Shown: piece by piece, positions 14,112-20,941 of the stretch
Layout: each line of letters begins with the position of its first letter
Numbering within the stretch: position 1 is the first letter of the stretch
Source of the DNA: a virus
Strand: one strand, 5' to 3'
Virus record (IMG/VR): IMGVR_UViG_3300006734_000001
Coordinates: 1 to 52,162 of that record
DNA length: 52,162 bases
Program-made: the position numbers and the translations under genes
Notes under the pieces: model-generated
What the model saw: the letters and a program-made list of their open reading frames with translations, nothing else
What the model was told of the DNA's origin: nothing
The model's database searches: none

Positions 14112-14263
14112 TTCTTTTTTTTCTTGGACATTCCCGCTTCAGACATGGCGATTGCCACGGCCTGCTTGCGCGACTTGACGACTGGCCCCTTCTTGGAACC
14201 CGAGTGCAGTTTACCTTTCGAGTATTCCCGCATTACTTTCTCTACTTTCTTTTTACCTTTCAT
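14108..14263 (-). CDS. Basic 51-aa phage protein (DUF6496-like)
   Basis: A 51-aa lysine-rich protein. The sequence VMREYSKGKLHSGS, then KSRKQAVAIAMSEAGMSKKK matches the DUF6496 type, a very common small phage protein of unknown function that is rich in basic residues. It is coupled at both ends by ATGA overlaps. Confidence 0.8.
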   Translation of the reverse strand: MKGKKKVEKVMREYSKGKLHSGSKKGPVVKSRKQAVAIAMSEAGMSKKKKK

Positions 14264-14592
14264 AGTTTTATAGCTTCCATCCCATCTCGTAGTAGTTTGA
14301 AGAACAGGTCAGCCGACATGGTAACTTTCCAGTCTTTATTGGATTTCTTGTGCGCGACGATGAATTGCTTCCCGCCGGAATCTCTATAAGCCTGATCGAA
14401 TGCTTTATCAAGGCTGAGGTTCTCCACGAACTTGACCTCCATGTGGAGGTTGTTTAGTTCCTCGCAGATGACATCCGGGCTTTCTATGCCGCCAGCGTAT
14501 TGCTGACCACGGCGGGCGGTAAAGCCTTGGGCGAGGAGTTCGTCCCGCCAGAGTCTCTCACCGCGCTTACCCTTCTGTCGGGAGTTGATCAT
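14260..14592 (-). CDS. Holliday-junction-resolvase-like PD-(D/E)XK nuclease
   Basis: A 110-aa protein with the archaeal Hjc-like layout: GKRGERLWRDELLAQGF (catalytic Glu near residue 12), then ESPDVICEE (catalytic Asp, about 41) and HMEVKFVEN supplying the ExK motif (about 50-54), followed by a helix with a Q. This is the PD-(D/E)XK resolvase/VRR-like core. It should cut branched DNA during replication or packaging. It overlaps the upstream gene by 26 bp. Confidence 0.75.
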   Translation of the reverse strand: MINSRQKGKRGERLWRDELLAQGFTARRGQQYAGGIESPDVICEELNNLHMEVKFVENLSLDKAFDQAYRDSGGKQFIVAHKKSNKDWKVTMSADLFFKLLRDGMEAIKL

Positions 14593-14815
14593 CTCGGCAA
14601 TCCTTAATCATTTGGTCAATCGCCTCCCTAAGAACGGGCCATTCATCGGGAGTTATCTGGACCGTGCCCATCGCTGCGTTATCGTCGCTTTGGACCACCC
14701 GCACAAACTCGCCAGCGGCCTCGTCTTCAATGACGATATCGGTCGCGGCTTCGCTGAATAGCTTTTCGCCCTCTGGCAATACCGTTAGTTTTGTCACTCT
14801 TTTTTCGTATTTCAT
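14567..14815 (-). CDS. Small acidic hypothetical protein
   Basis: An 82-aa acidic protein starting MKYEKRVTKLTVLPEG, probably a small alpha/beta domain. ATG at 14815 overlaps the upstream stop (ATGA); the longer in-frame start is not needed. Function unknown. Confidence 0.65.
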   Translation of the reverse strand: MKYEKRVTKLTVLPEGEKLFSEAATDIVIEDEAAGEFVRVVQSDDNAAMGTVQITPDEWPVLREAIDQMIKDCRDDQLPTEG

Positions 14816-15096
14816 TTCTTTTCTGTCAGAAATTTGATTGCCTTTTCCTTCACCAAGTCCCACGCCTCACGGTCGCAATCGTCACCTAATGGTTCCCAGT
14901 CTGGTTTCTTTTCCGCCTCCTCGTAAGCCTTGAGGAGTTCTTGCCCGATCATTTCCCTTGTTGTGGGCATCAAGTGGTCCCACGCCTTGGCCAAGTCTTT
15001 GGCGAATGCACAGGTTGCGATTGTTCGCCTTCCGAGGAAGTAGCGGAACGAGCAATGGATTAGCTCATCCGCATCGAAGAAGTCGATTGCCTTCAT
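14812..15096 (-). CDS. Small helical hypothetical protein
   Basis: A 94-aa mostly helical protein (CSFRYFLGRRTIATCAFAKDL) that resembles a small phage family in which FRY.LGR.T..V is conserved, of unknown function. Coupled to both neighbours by 4-bp overlaps. Confidence 0.65.
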   Translation of the reverse strand: MKAIDFFDADELIHCSFRYFLGRRTIATCAFAKDLAKAWDHLMPTTREMIGQELLKAYEEAEKKPDWEPLGDDCDREAWDLVKEKAIKFLTEKK

Positions 15097-15377
15097 ACCA
15101 AGTCTGGTAGTCTGCGGTTTTGTTTCTGCTCGTAGAGGTATTCAGATACCTTCTCCAAGGTATGCTGGCAACCATTGACCGTCTTCGGCTCGTATTGCTC
15201 GGTTTCGTCGTTCCAGACTTCTGTCTTGAACTCACCGAACTCACCAGCACCATACTTGAGGAAGGAGCGGATTTCGTTCAGCAAATCCTCGATTGCCAGT
15301 AAGGCGTCCGTTCCAGCTAAAGCGTAGCTGTGTTCATCCATCTCTTCGGGCAAATTGAATTCCAACGTCGCTTTCAT
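15093..15377 (-). CDS. Small phage protein with LPEE...A..G motif
   Basis: A 94-aa protein beginning KATLEFNLPEEMDEHSYALAG, a form seen in phage replication regions (FNLPEE..E...A..G). Its role is unknown, but proteins of this type often sit next to the replicative helicase, as here. Confidence 0.7.
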   Translation of the reverse strand: MKATLEFNLPEEMDEHSYALAGTDALLAIEDLLNEIRSFLKYGAGEFGEFKTEVWNDETEQYEPKTVNGCQHTLEKVSEYLYEQKQNRRLPDLV

Positions 15378-15387
15378 CGTGGTCAGT

Positions 15388-15570
15388 CTAGAATGGGCAG
15401 AGGTCTTCTGTCAATTCCTTTTTGTTGTCAAAGTAGAACTCCTTGAGGAATACCGCATCCTTGTAGTGCTGCTCGGCAATGTGATACTTCTCTGTGATCT
15501 TGCGCTCCCAGATTTGGGTGGCCTTGTCGAGTAGGCGGTATGCCTTCAGATATGCTTCGTCGGTTGTCAT
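15388..15570 (-). CDS. Small hypothetical protein coupled to DnaB helicase
   Basis: A 60-aa helical protein rich in Lys, Glu and Tyr. Its ATG overlaps the stop of the helicase gene by 4 bp. No motif recognised; possibly a helicase accessory peptide, but that rests only on position. Confidence 0.6.
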   Translation of the reverse strand: MTTDEAYLKAYRLLDKATQIWERKITEKYHIAEQHYKDAVFLKEFYFDNKKELTEDLCPF

Positions 15571-16796
15571 GCTTCCTTGAGTTTGCTGATTTCCCCGTCC
15601 ATCTCGATTTGGAAGGAATAGTTCCTCGCTCCTCGTCTATTCTTGTCCACGAAGACTACAGACTTCTTCTCCGAGTGCTTGATCAGGATGAGTTGGTTGG
15701 AGTGTTGCTTGATGGCGCGGGACTCGCGGACCTTACCATCGTCGTTCAACTGGCTTCCCGTGATGATGGGAACCTTGAGCTTGGTGGCCAAGTTCTTGAG
15801 CTTCCTAGCGATATCCGATACTTGTTGCTCGCGGCTGTCGGCGTCCGACGACTCTACGATTTGTAGGTAATCGACCACAATCACATCAGCCTTGCCAAGC
15901 ATATTGAGCCTCTCGGACTCCGCGATGATCGAGGATAGGTCGGTAATATCGTCAACGATAATCAACGATTTCGACTTGAGCTTCATAATCGCCTTGGAGA
16001 TGAGGGGTATCTCGTTTTTGTGGGTGGTCTTGTATTCATCTGGGGAGCGGATGGGCAGGCTAGCCGTGCTGGCAACCATCCTCTCAAAGATGTCTGTCTT
16101 ATCCATCTCCAGAGAGAAGAACAAGACCGACTTGCCTTCGATGAGGTTGGCGAGGGCGGCTTGCACCATGAAGATCGACTTTCCCCCGCCGGATTCGGAA
16201 GCCACGGTGAGTAGCTCGCCACCGTGCATCCCACCCTTCATGTTCCTATCCAGATAGATAAGCCCGGTGGGGAAGCAAGGACGGTCCAGCTTACCCTCCA
16301 TCTGGTCCACCAGCTTGTGGGCGATATCCTTTGCCGTCGATAGGGTGGCATTGCGGTCCCGCTGGGTGGCGGATAGCTTCTCGGCGAACTCCGAGATGTC
16401 GGCAGTCCCCCGCCTAATCTTCGGCTCATACTCCTGCATCAAGACAAGGGAATCGCGGTAGCCACGGTAGCGGACCAACTGGCGGCGGTATTCCTCCGCC
16501 ATCTCCTTGCCGATATCACTCTTCTTGATCGTATGGGCGGAGAGGATATCCATCACCGCATCCCTGCCGCCGAGCTTCTCAAGCACACCCATCGACTCTA
16601 GCTCTGAAATGGTCGAGAATTCGTCGCAGTCGTTCGTCCGCTGGTAGACCCTTTGGATCGCATCAAAGACGCTCCTGTGGTCTTCTAGGGCGAAATAATC
16701 GCTATGCCAGACTTGGCAGCCAAGTATGTCGGGGTCGTTGGCGATCAGCGAGAGGGAACCAATCTCCGCGTTTCTGTGTATTGGTGCTGTTTTCAT
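15567..16796 (-). CDS. dnaB: DnaB-type replicative DNA helicase
   Basis: A 409-aa protein with the two DnaB domains. The N-terminal helical domain (about 1-100) carries LGCQVWHSDYFALEDHR, the usual primase-interaction type segment. The RecA-like ATPase has SESGGGKS as Walker A (about 200-207), FFSLEM as H1a-like, VIVVDYLQIV as Walker B (about 300) and GSQLN as the Q-loop. It unwinds DNA as a hexamer at the phage fork. A separate primase was not found. Site 8 lies 2 bp upstream of the ATG and site 7 inside the gene. Confidence 0.9.
   Translation of the reverse strand: MKTAPIHRNAEIGSLSLIANDPDILGCQVWHSDYFALEDHRSVFDAIQRVYQRTNDCDEFSTISELESMGVLEKLGGRDAVMDILSAHTIKKSDIGKEMAEEYRRQLVRYRGYRDSLVLMQEYEPKIRRGTADISEFAEKLSATQRDRNATLSTAKDIAHKLVDQMEGKLDRPCFPTGLIYLDRNMKGGMHGGELLTVASESGGGKSIFMVQAALANLIEGKSVLFFSLEMDKTDIFERMVASTASLPIRSPDEYKTTHKNEIPLISKAIMKLKSKSLIIVDDITDLSSIIAESERLNMLGKADVIVVDYLQIVESSDADSREQQVSDIARKLKNLATKLKVPIITGSQLNDDGKVRESRAIKQHSNQLILIKHSEKKSVVFVDKNRRGARNYSFQIEMDGEISKLKEA
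15947..15960. promoter_or_regulatory. Dispersed palindrome site 7 (TATCGTCAACGATA)
   Basis: Copy inside the dnaB gene, read on the minus strand as IIVDDI. Confidence 0.55.
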
Positions 16797-16798
16797 TT

Positions 16799-16812
16799 TA
16801 TCGGTAACGATA
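16799..16812. promoter_or_regulatory. Dispersed palindrome site 8 (TATCGGTAACGATA)
   Basis: Fills the 19-bp gap between the replication-initiator-like gene and dnaB, 2 bp from the dnaB ATG at 16796. A bound protein would block dnaB translation initiation or transcription through the gap. Confidence 0.8.
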
Positions 16813-16815
16813 ATC

Positions 16816-17487
16816 TCAATCGCGGGGTTTCACTTTCGCCCAGTCTATCTCACCGTTGGGGAGGCGGGGCGTTTCTTCCTTCTCGGGCCTCGGCGTAGCG
16901 CAACGGTTGATCCAAGTCGTGATGAAGGCGCGAGTCTTCTGTCGTTTGGGGTGAGATAAAAGCCAAGCGTCCATCTTCCGGAGTTCGGTGTCGATGTTGA
17001 TGTTGGGATGGATTTCCTTTAGGCGAGCGATGAACTCGTCATTTGGGTATCGGTTGACGCTGCTTTCTCTCATTGGTTTCTTTTCCTTACTTGCTTTACT
17101 ATCTCCTTTATTAGTAATACGGGGTTTTACCGAGTCCGTATTTTCCGGAGTCGGGTTTTCCGCGAGTCCGAACGGGTTCACCGATTGAGGCTCATCATAA
17201 ACGAAATACTCCCAACCGCCGGGATTGTCCCCGCCGATTGGCCTGCGAAAGACATAGCCACTCTCCATGAGTTCGGTGACTCCAGAACATACCGCCTCGT
17301 ATCCGTCCTTGGATGCTTTCGCCAACTGTCCCATGTAGACATTCCAATTGTCCGGCTTGGACAAAAGATAGGTAAGAATGCCTTTGGCCTTAAAGCTCAA
17401 AGCCTCGTTGTTCAGCATATCATTCGGGATGATCGTGTAGTTTCGTGTCCGCTTCTGGCGGATAATTGTTTTAGCAGTAAAGCTCAT
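16816..17487 (-). CDS. Replication-initiator-like winged-helix protein (DnaD/RepA type)
   Basis: A 223-aa protein. Residues 10-85 form a winged-helix domain of the kind in phage replisome organisers: IPNDMLNNEALSFKAKGILT, LLSKPDNWNV, then AKASKDGYEAVCSGVTELM as recognition region. A low-complexity linker follows and a C-terminal helical domain (about 150-205). ATG at 17487 was chosen because GGAGGAGGG sits just upstream. It is followed by the DnaB-type helicase, so it probably recruits the helicase to the origin; the origin itself is not identified here. Confidence 0.7.
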   Translation of the reverse strand: MSFTAKTIIRQKRTRNYTIIPNDMLNNEALSFKAKGILTYLLSKPDNWNVYMGQLAKASKDGYEAVCSGVTELMESGYVFRRPIGGDNPGGWEYFVYDEPQSVNPFGLAENPTPENTDSVKPRITNKGDSKASKEKKPMRESSVNRYPNDEFIARLKEIHPNINIDTELRKMDAWLLSHPKRQKTRAFITTWINRCATPRPEKEETPRLPNGEIDWAKVKPRD

Positions 17488-17765
17488 TTTGAACCCTCCT
17501 CCCAATTTGCGTCTTCATTCAGCGCCCACCTCTTGTCCTTGTTGAGTTTCAAGAACCGAAGTCCGACCAGCGTCATAAATGCGTTATGCGCTTGCGTCTC
17601 TGTGATGCCAATTGTGTCGGCGACAGATTGGATGTCTTTCTCGTCAAACCCGCCATCGTAATTATCAATGACGGCGAATACTTGTTTCTTCCTATCATTA
17701 AGGATGGTCAATTTGATGATTTTACTGCGAACGAAGATACCTCCGTTTTTTTCTAATGGATTCAT
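17484..17765 (-). CDS. Small winged-helix-like protein
   Basis: A 93-aa protein with a likely winged helix: IQSVADTIGITETQAHNAFMTLVG as the helix-turn-helix and FLKLNKDKRWAL as the wing. Probably a DNA-binding protein coupled to the replication initiator (4-bp overlap). It is preceded by a leader with a strong long-range hairpin (17785-17838). Confidence 0.6.
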   Translation of the reverse strand: MNPLEKNGGIFVRSKIIKLTILNDRKKQVFAVIDNYDGGFDEKDIQSVADTIGITETQAHNAFMTLVGLRFLKLNKDKRWALNEDANWEEGSK

Positions 17766-17784
17766 TTTATATGAGGGCCGCGCC

Positions 17785-17838
17785 CCCTTACCGACCAGAA
17801 GACCGGCGAACTGACGGGTGAAGAATTATCGGTAAGGG
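17785..17838 (-). promoter_or_regulatory. Leader hairpin upstream of the replication gene pair
   Basis: CCCTTACCGA (17785-17794) pairs perfectly with TCGGTAAGGG (17829-17838), extended by 2-3 more pairs, around a 34-nt loop. It lies 20 bp from the ATG at 17765. No U-tract follows, so it looks like a leader structure or processing site rather than a terminator. Two smaller hairpins lie in the same gap: CGTCTG...CAGACG near 17886 and GGGA-TTGC-TCCC near 17907. Confidence 0.55.
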
Positions 17839-17936
17839 AGCCGCGATATAGTTTGTTGGTTCAATTTATTTCTTCTGATTCTCGTCTGTTCTTCACGCAG
17901 ACGGCAGGGATTGCTCCCTACGTTGATCAGACTACC

Positions 17937-18347
17937 CTACTCGTCGGGGGTGTCAATATCTTTTTCCTCCAGCACGACGCTTTCCGCTCCACCCTCGCAC
18001 CATACGTTGAGTTTTTCCTTGATCCTTCCCCAAGCATTCTCGCAATCCTGTTTTACCTCGAAACTGAATTGGTGGCGCATGCGTTCGATATCGAAGTTCT
18101 GGGCATCGGCTTCCAATTCTACGAGGTGGATGGAGTCATCGTCTCCGATGTGGGCGGCGAGGATTGCTTCTCCTCCCTCGCGGATTGCCATGACGATATC
18201 GGTATCCGGCGGGTTCTTGACCTTGTAGTGGAGGTAGAGTGGCGAGCTTACTAGGTTGGCCAGCATCATGTGGCTTGCCAGCGTGGTGAAGTGGACGGAG
18301 GCGAGTAGGTGGTCGGCGATGATGGTGGAGGGGTGTTCTTCATTCAT
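17937..18347 (-). CDS. First gene of the leftward early arm, unknown function
   Basis: A 136-aa protein with a helical N-terminus and an acidic C-terminal half. The ATG at 18347 (MNEEHPST) is chosen over the TTG within the palindrome because it directly abuts site 9. As the first gene from the divergent control region it is expected to be expressed early. I recognise no family. Confidence 0.65.
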   Translation of the reverse strand: MNEEHPSTIIADHLLASVHFTTLASHMMLANLVSSPLYLHYKVKNPPDTDIVMAIREGGEAILAAHIGDDDSIHLVELEADAQNFDIERMRHQFSFEVKQDCENAWGRIKEKLNVWCEGGAESVVLEEKDIDTPDE

Positions 18348-18361
18348 TATCGTCAACGATA
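18348..18361. promoter_or_regulatory. Dispersed palindrome site 9 (TATCGTCAACGATA), in the divergent control region
   Basis: Directly abuts the minus-strand ATG at 18347 and lies 50 bp from the + strand HTH gene start. It overlaps the likely -10 of the leftward promoter. Confidence 0.85.
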
Positions 18362-18401
18362 ATCAGAATGCCCTTGACCCGTCAACAAAAATTGGTAAGC
18401 T
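18356..18401. promoter_or_regulatory. Back-to-back promoters of the two arms
   Basis: Rightward: TTGACC (18374-18379) with TAAGCT 16 bp on, leading to the HTH gene at 18412. Leftward (minus strand): TTGACG (18385-18380) with TATCGT 18 bp on, which is itself half of site 9. The -35 boxes overlap face to face. Hexamer matches are partial, so the exact start points are uncertain. Confidence 0.5.
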
Positions 18402-18411
18402 ACGCAGAACT

Positions 18412-18717
18412 ATGTCAGACCACCCATTGATGCAAGCCTACCACGCCTACGAGAATGCTTGCAGGCACAGCAAGCTGGTGAAGGATATGGGCCGGGCGGC
18501 ATTCGCTAGGCAGTTGCGCGAGACGAGGACGAAGATGGGTCTCACGGTTCGCCAGTTGGGGAAGATCGTGGGCACGACGGGATCATTCATCAACCAGATT
18601 GAGATCAATCACAAAAGCATCTTGAAGATGGAGCAGATAGAGAGGATCATCGGGATATGCAAAGAAAGAAACCGCTCAAAGCAAAGCGGGGGTTCAAGAG
18701 GCGAGGCGGCAGGCTGA
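18412..18717 (+). CDS. XRE-family helix-turn-helix transcriptional regulator
   Basis: A 101-aa protein with a Cro/CI-type HTH at about residues 28-82: AAFARQLRETRTKMGLTVRQ, LGKIVGTTGSFINQIE (turn and recognition helix) and KMEQIERIIGIC. The length and single domain are typical of small phage regulators without a cleavable oligomerisation domain. It is the first rightward gene, divergent from the early arm with site 9 between. It is the best candidate for the protein that reads the dispersed palindromes; that link is inferred. Its last 61 bases overlap the next gene. Confidence 0.85.
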   Translation: MSDHPLMQAYHAYENACRHSKLVKDMGRAAFARQLRETRTKMGLTVRQLGKIVGTTGSFINQIEINHKSILKMEQIERIIGICKERNRSKQSGGSRGEAAG

Positions 18718-18971
18718 AGCCTGTTTCTAATTCGCGTAAAGAGAAGAACAAAGAGTATGCCAAGGTCAGAAAAGAATATCTCCAGAAAGTCAACGGGATG
18801 TGCGAAGTGTGCGGCGGGCAAGCAACCGACATACATCACAAAAGTAAAAGAGGAAAAAACCTATGTGTATCATCCACTTTCATGGCGGTATGCCGCCCTT
18901 GCCACACAAGAATAGAAACAAACCGAGCATGGGCTAAAGAGCGAGGCTATTTAATCTACCAATTCATCTAA
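18657..18971 (+). CDS. HNH-type zinc-containing nuclease
   Basis: A 104-aa protein. A basic N-terminal tail (1-45) precedes a compact HNH core: CEVCGG (first cysteine pair), DIHHKSKRG (the HH motif), NLCVSSTFMAVCRPCHTRI (second cysteine pair with final His). Such small HNH proteins in phages are homing-type or recombination/packaging nucleases. Proximity to the control region does not tell which. Start ATG at 18657 overlaps the HTH gene. Confidence 0.75.
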   Translation: MQRKKPLKAKRGFKRRGGRLKPVSNSRKEKNKEYAKVRKEYLQKVNGMCEVCGGQATDIHHKSKRGKNLCVSSTFMAVCRPCHTRIETNRAWAKERGYLIYQFI

Positions 18972-18973
18972 TT

Positions 18974-19189
18974 ATGTTCCAATCACTAATCACCTGCAAA
19001 GGATTCATCAGCGACGAGAAACCAGATAAGATTCGCTTCCGCCAAGACTTCGCGGACTGCTGGATCAAGAAGAAGGATATCGAGAAAATCCAGCACTTGG
19101 AGAAGACCTACGAGGGGGATGTCTTGTCCTTGATCACGATGAAGGAGGAGGCGGCGAATCTTCTTGAGCTTGAAGGAGTGCTTGAATAG
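18974..19189 (+). CDS. Small hypothetical protein
   Basis: A 71-aa protein of mixed charge and helical prediction (DIEKIQHLEKTYEGDVLSLI). Starts 2 bp after the HNH stop. No family recognised. It is the last gene before the structured-RNA region. Confidence 0.55.
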   Translation: MFQSLITCKGFISDEKPDKIRFRQDFADCWIKKKDIEKIQHLEKTYEGDVLSLITMKEEAANLLELEGVLE

Positions 19190-19203
19190 TGGTAGGTAAA
19201 GCC

Positions 19204-19490
19204 AGACTTGATCTTTGACATGAATTTGCGGTGGAGCATTGAGGGCGGCACGCTAGATAGTCGTAGCTCTAGGTGAGGTGAACTCCATCGCACCCAATTT
19301 TGCGGTAGGTATGCAGGATACCGGATGACCTCTAATGTGGAGCGCAAAGCACCGCTTGCGTGTTGAAGCATGTGAGGCACATCGAGGTCGAGGGTCCACC
19401 TAGAGAGGCTCAAGCCTACGTGACCATAACCTTGGCAACTCGATGCATATAGAGTGTGCACGCTCGTCCCTACCGCAAATTTCTTTTTTA
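19204..19490 (+). ncRNA. Candidate structured non-coding RNA
   Basis: A gap of 358 bp holds no gene but dense pairing. GCGGTGGAG (19228) pairs with CTCCATCGC (19283). GACCTC plus ATGTG (19327-19339) pairs with CACAT plus GAGGTC (19378-19389), capped by CGCAAAGC-ACC-GCTTGCG (19343-19360). AGGC-TCAA-GCCT lies at 19406-19417. CTCTAGGTG (19267-19275) matches CACCTAGAG (19397-19405), and since the first segment sits in the first stem's loop this forms a pseudoknot. TTTGCGGTAGG (19299-19309) pairs with CCTACCGCAAA (19469-19479), followed by TTTCTTTTTTA, a terminator-like end. A TTGACA stands at 19215. I recognise no known RNA family. Confidence 0.55.
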
Positions 19491-19502
19491 TCGTCACCGA
19501 TA
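19489..19502. promoter_or_regulatory. Dispersed palindrome site 10 (TATCGTCACCGATA)
   Basis: Overlaps the end of the U-tract of the RNA candidate, 45 bp upstream of the fibre gene at 19548. Confidence 0.75.
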
Positions 19503-19547
19503 AAACGCCTTGCATAGCGCGAAAGAGTATGCATAGTCTTGTGAACC

Positions 19548-20705
19548 ATGGCATCTCCCGACCGACATTTCGCAAACGCCGCGATCTTCACGCACTCTAC
19601 TGGGCTTACCCCGAATACTGGTGACGCAGCCCTCTATATCAAGAGTGATAATAAAGCCTACATTCAAGACTCTGGTGGGGCGGAAGCAATCGTAGGCGGC
19701 TCTGGGACTATCGAAGGCACAGTAGGCACGGTGGACAATGCTGTTCCTAGGGCGGATGGGACTGGAGGTGTGACGGCGCAGGGGAGCGACATCAATATTG
19801 ACGATGCCGATACTACGACGCAAGCCAATGTCGCCATTACCAACCAGCACTCAGGCGAAACCAACTCCGCCCTCGTCCTCACGCCGAAAGGCACGGGGGC
19901 ACTCATCGCTGGTCCGAAGCCGGACGGGACTACAACTGGAGGGAATGCGAGGGGAGCAAGCGCAGTTGATTTGCAGCTTCAAAGAACAAGTGCAGCGCAA
20001 GTTGCAAGCGCAGCAAATTCTGCGCTGCTAGGTGGTTGGAGAAATAGCGCAACTGGCTCTTCCGGTGTCGTTTGTGGTGGACGAGACAATACAGCAAGCG
20101 GTTCATACGGTATTGTTATTGGAGGACTGAATTCACAAGCATCAGGAAATTCAGCAATTGCTGGTGGAGTTACAAATGTAGCAAGCGGTAGTTTCTCAAC
20201 AACAATAGGCGGGCGAGAAAATACATCCAATGCAAATTATTCCTCATCTATTGGCTACCAAGCATTAGCTGACAGGCATGGCGCAATAGCTCATTGCGCT
20301 GGACGATTTGCAGTCGATGGCGATGCTCAACGCGCCCGCTTCGTCATGCGGAACAAGACGACGACAGATAGCGCAGTCGAGCTTTTCTTGGATGGCTCCT
20401 CCACCCGCCTCACGATCCCCAGCGGCAAATACCTCACGGGCACAATCAATATCGCTGGTATTAAGAGCGACGGTAGCGCAGCAGCAAGCTACATCCGCCA
20501 GTTCTCTATTAAGAATGTCTCGGCGACCACCTCGCTCGTCGGGACAGTGAACACCATTGGCACAGATGAAGCCGCCAGCACCAGCATCAGCATCACAGCG
20601 GATGATACCAATGATGCCTTAAAGGTGGAAGTAACTGGAATCGCGGCAGAGACATGGCGCTGGGTAGCGTCTGTCGATGTGGTGGAGGTAGCTTACGGAA
20701 CATAA
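19548..20705 (+). CDS. YadA-head-like fibre protein (paralogue of 29824)
   Basis: A 385-aa protein. The middle (about 150-240) consists of short repeats of the kind found in the trimeric autotransporter head (ASGSYGIVIGG, ASGNSAIAGG, ASGSFSTTIGG), which fold as a left-handed trimeric beta-roll. N-terminal 60 residues anchor; the C-terminal 130 residues form a beta-rich domain shared with the gene at 29824 (LTIPSGK, ISGIKSDGSA-like, AETWRWVASVDVVEVAYGT). It probably forms a trimeric tail or capsid fibre. The repeat stretch is visibly AT-richer than its flanks. Confidence 0.75.
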   Translation: MASPDRHFANAAIFTHSTGLTPNTGDAALYIKSDNKAYIQDSGGAEAIVGGSGTIEGTVGTVDNAVPRADGTGGVTAQGSDINIDDADTTTQANVAITNQHSGETNSALVLTPKGTGALIAGPKPDGTTTGGNARGASAVDLQLQRTSAAQVASAANSALLGGWRNSATGSSGVVCGGRDNTASGSYGIVIGGLNSQASGNSAIAGGVTNVASGSFSTTIGGRENTSNANYSSSIGYQALADRHGAIAHCAGRFAVDGDAQRARFVMRNKTTTDSAVELFLDGSSTRLTIPSGKYLTGTINIAGIKSDGSAAASYIRQFSIKNVSATTSLVGTVNTIGTDEAASTSISITADDTNDALKVEVTGIAAETWRWVASVDVVEVAYGT

Positions 20706-20707
20706 TT

Positions 20708-20941
20708 ATGAAGACTTACGGAGTAGTATTCGCAGACGGCACAAAAGAACTCATCTCGATTGTATTGGATGACGAAGGGAACCCGCGCATGGATACCTTG
20801 GCCCCATACCCGACACCGGAGGATTGGGCGGAACCCACGATCATTCCGCTGGTCAAGCTCCCCAAGCCGGAGGAGGGCGAATGGAAGCCAGTCGTCGTGT
20901 GGTTTGAGGATCGGGTAGAGCGCCAATGGGAGGCGGCTTAA
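20708..20941 (+). CDS. 77-aa fibre-associated protein (paralogue of 32017)
   Basis: A 77-aa protein nearly identical in layout to the one at 32017: KTYGVVFADGTKELISIVLD, then LAPYPTPEDW, then VKLPKPEEGEW and VVWFEDRVERQWEA. Each copy follows a YadA-like fibre gene, so it is probably a fibre chaperone or attachment protein; that is inferred from position. Its stop converges with the terminase stop (4-bp overlap). The start ATG at 20708 is 2 bp after the fibre stop. Confidence 0.7.
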   Translation: MKTYGVVFADGTKELISIVLDDEGNPRMDTLAPYPTPEDWAEPTIIPLVKLPKPEEGEWKPVVVWFEDRVERQWEAA

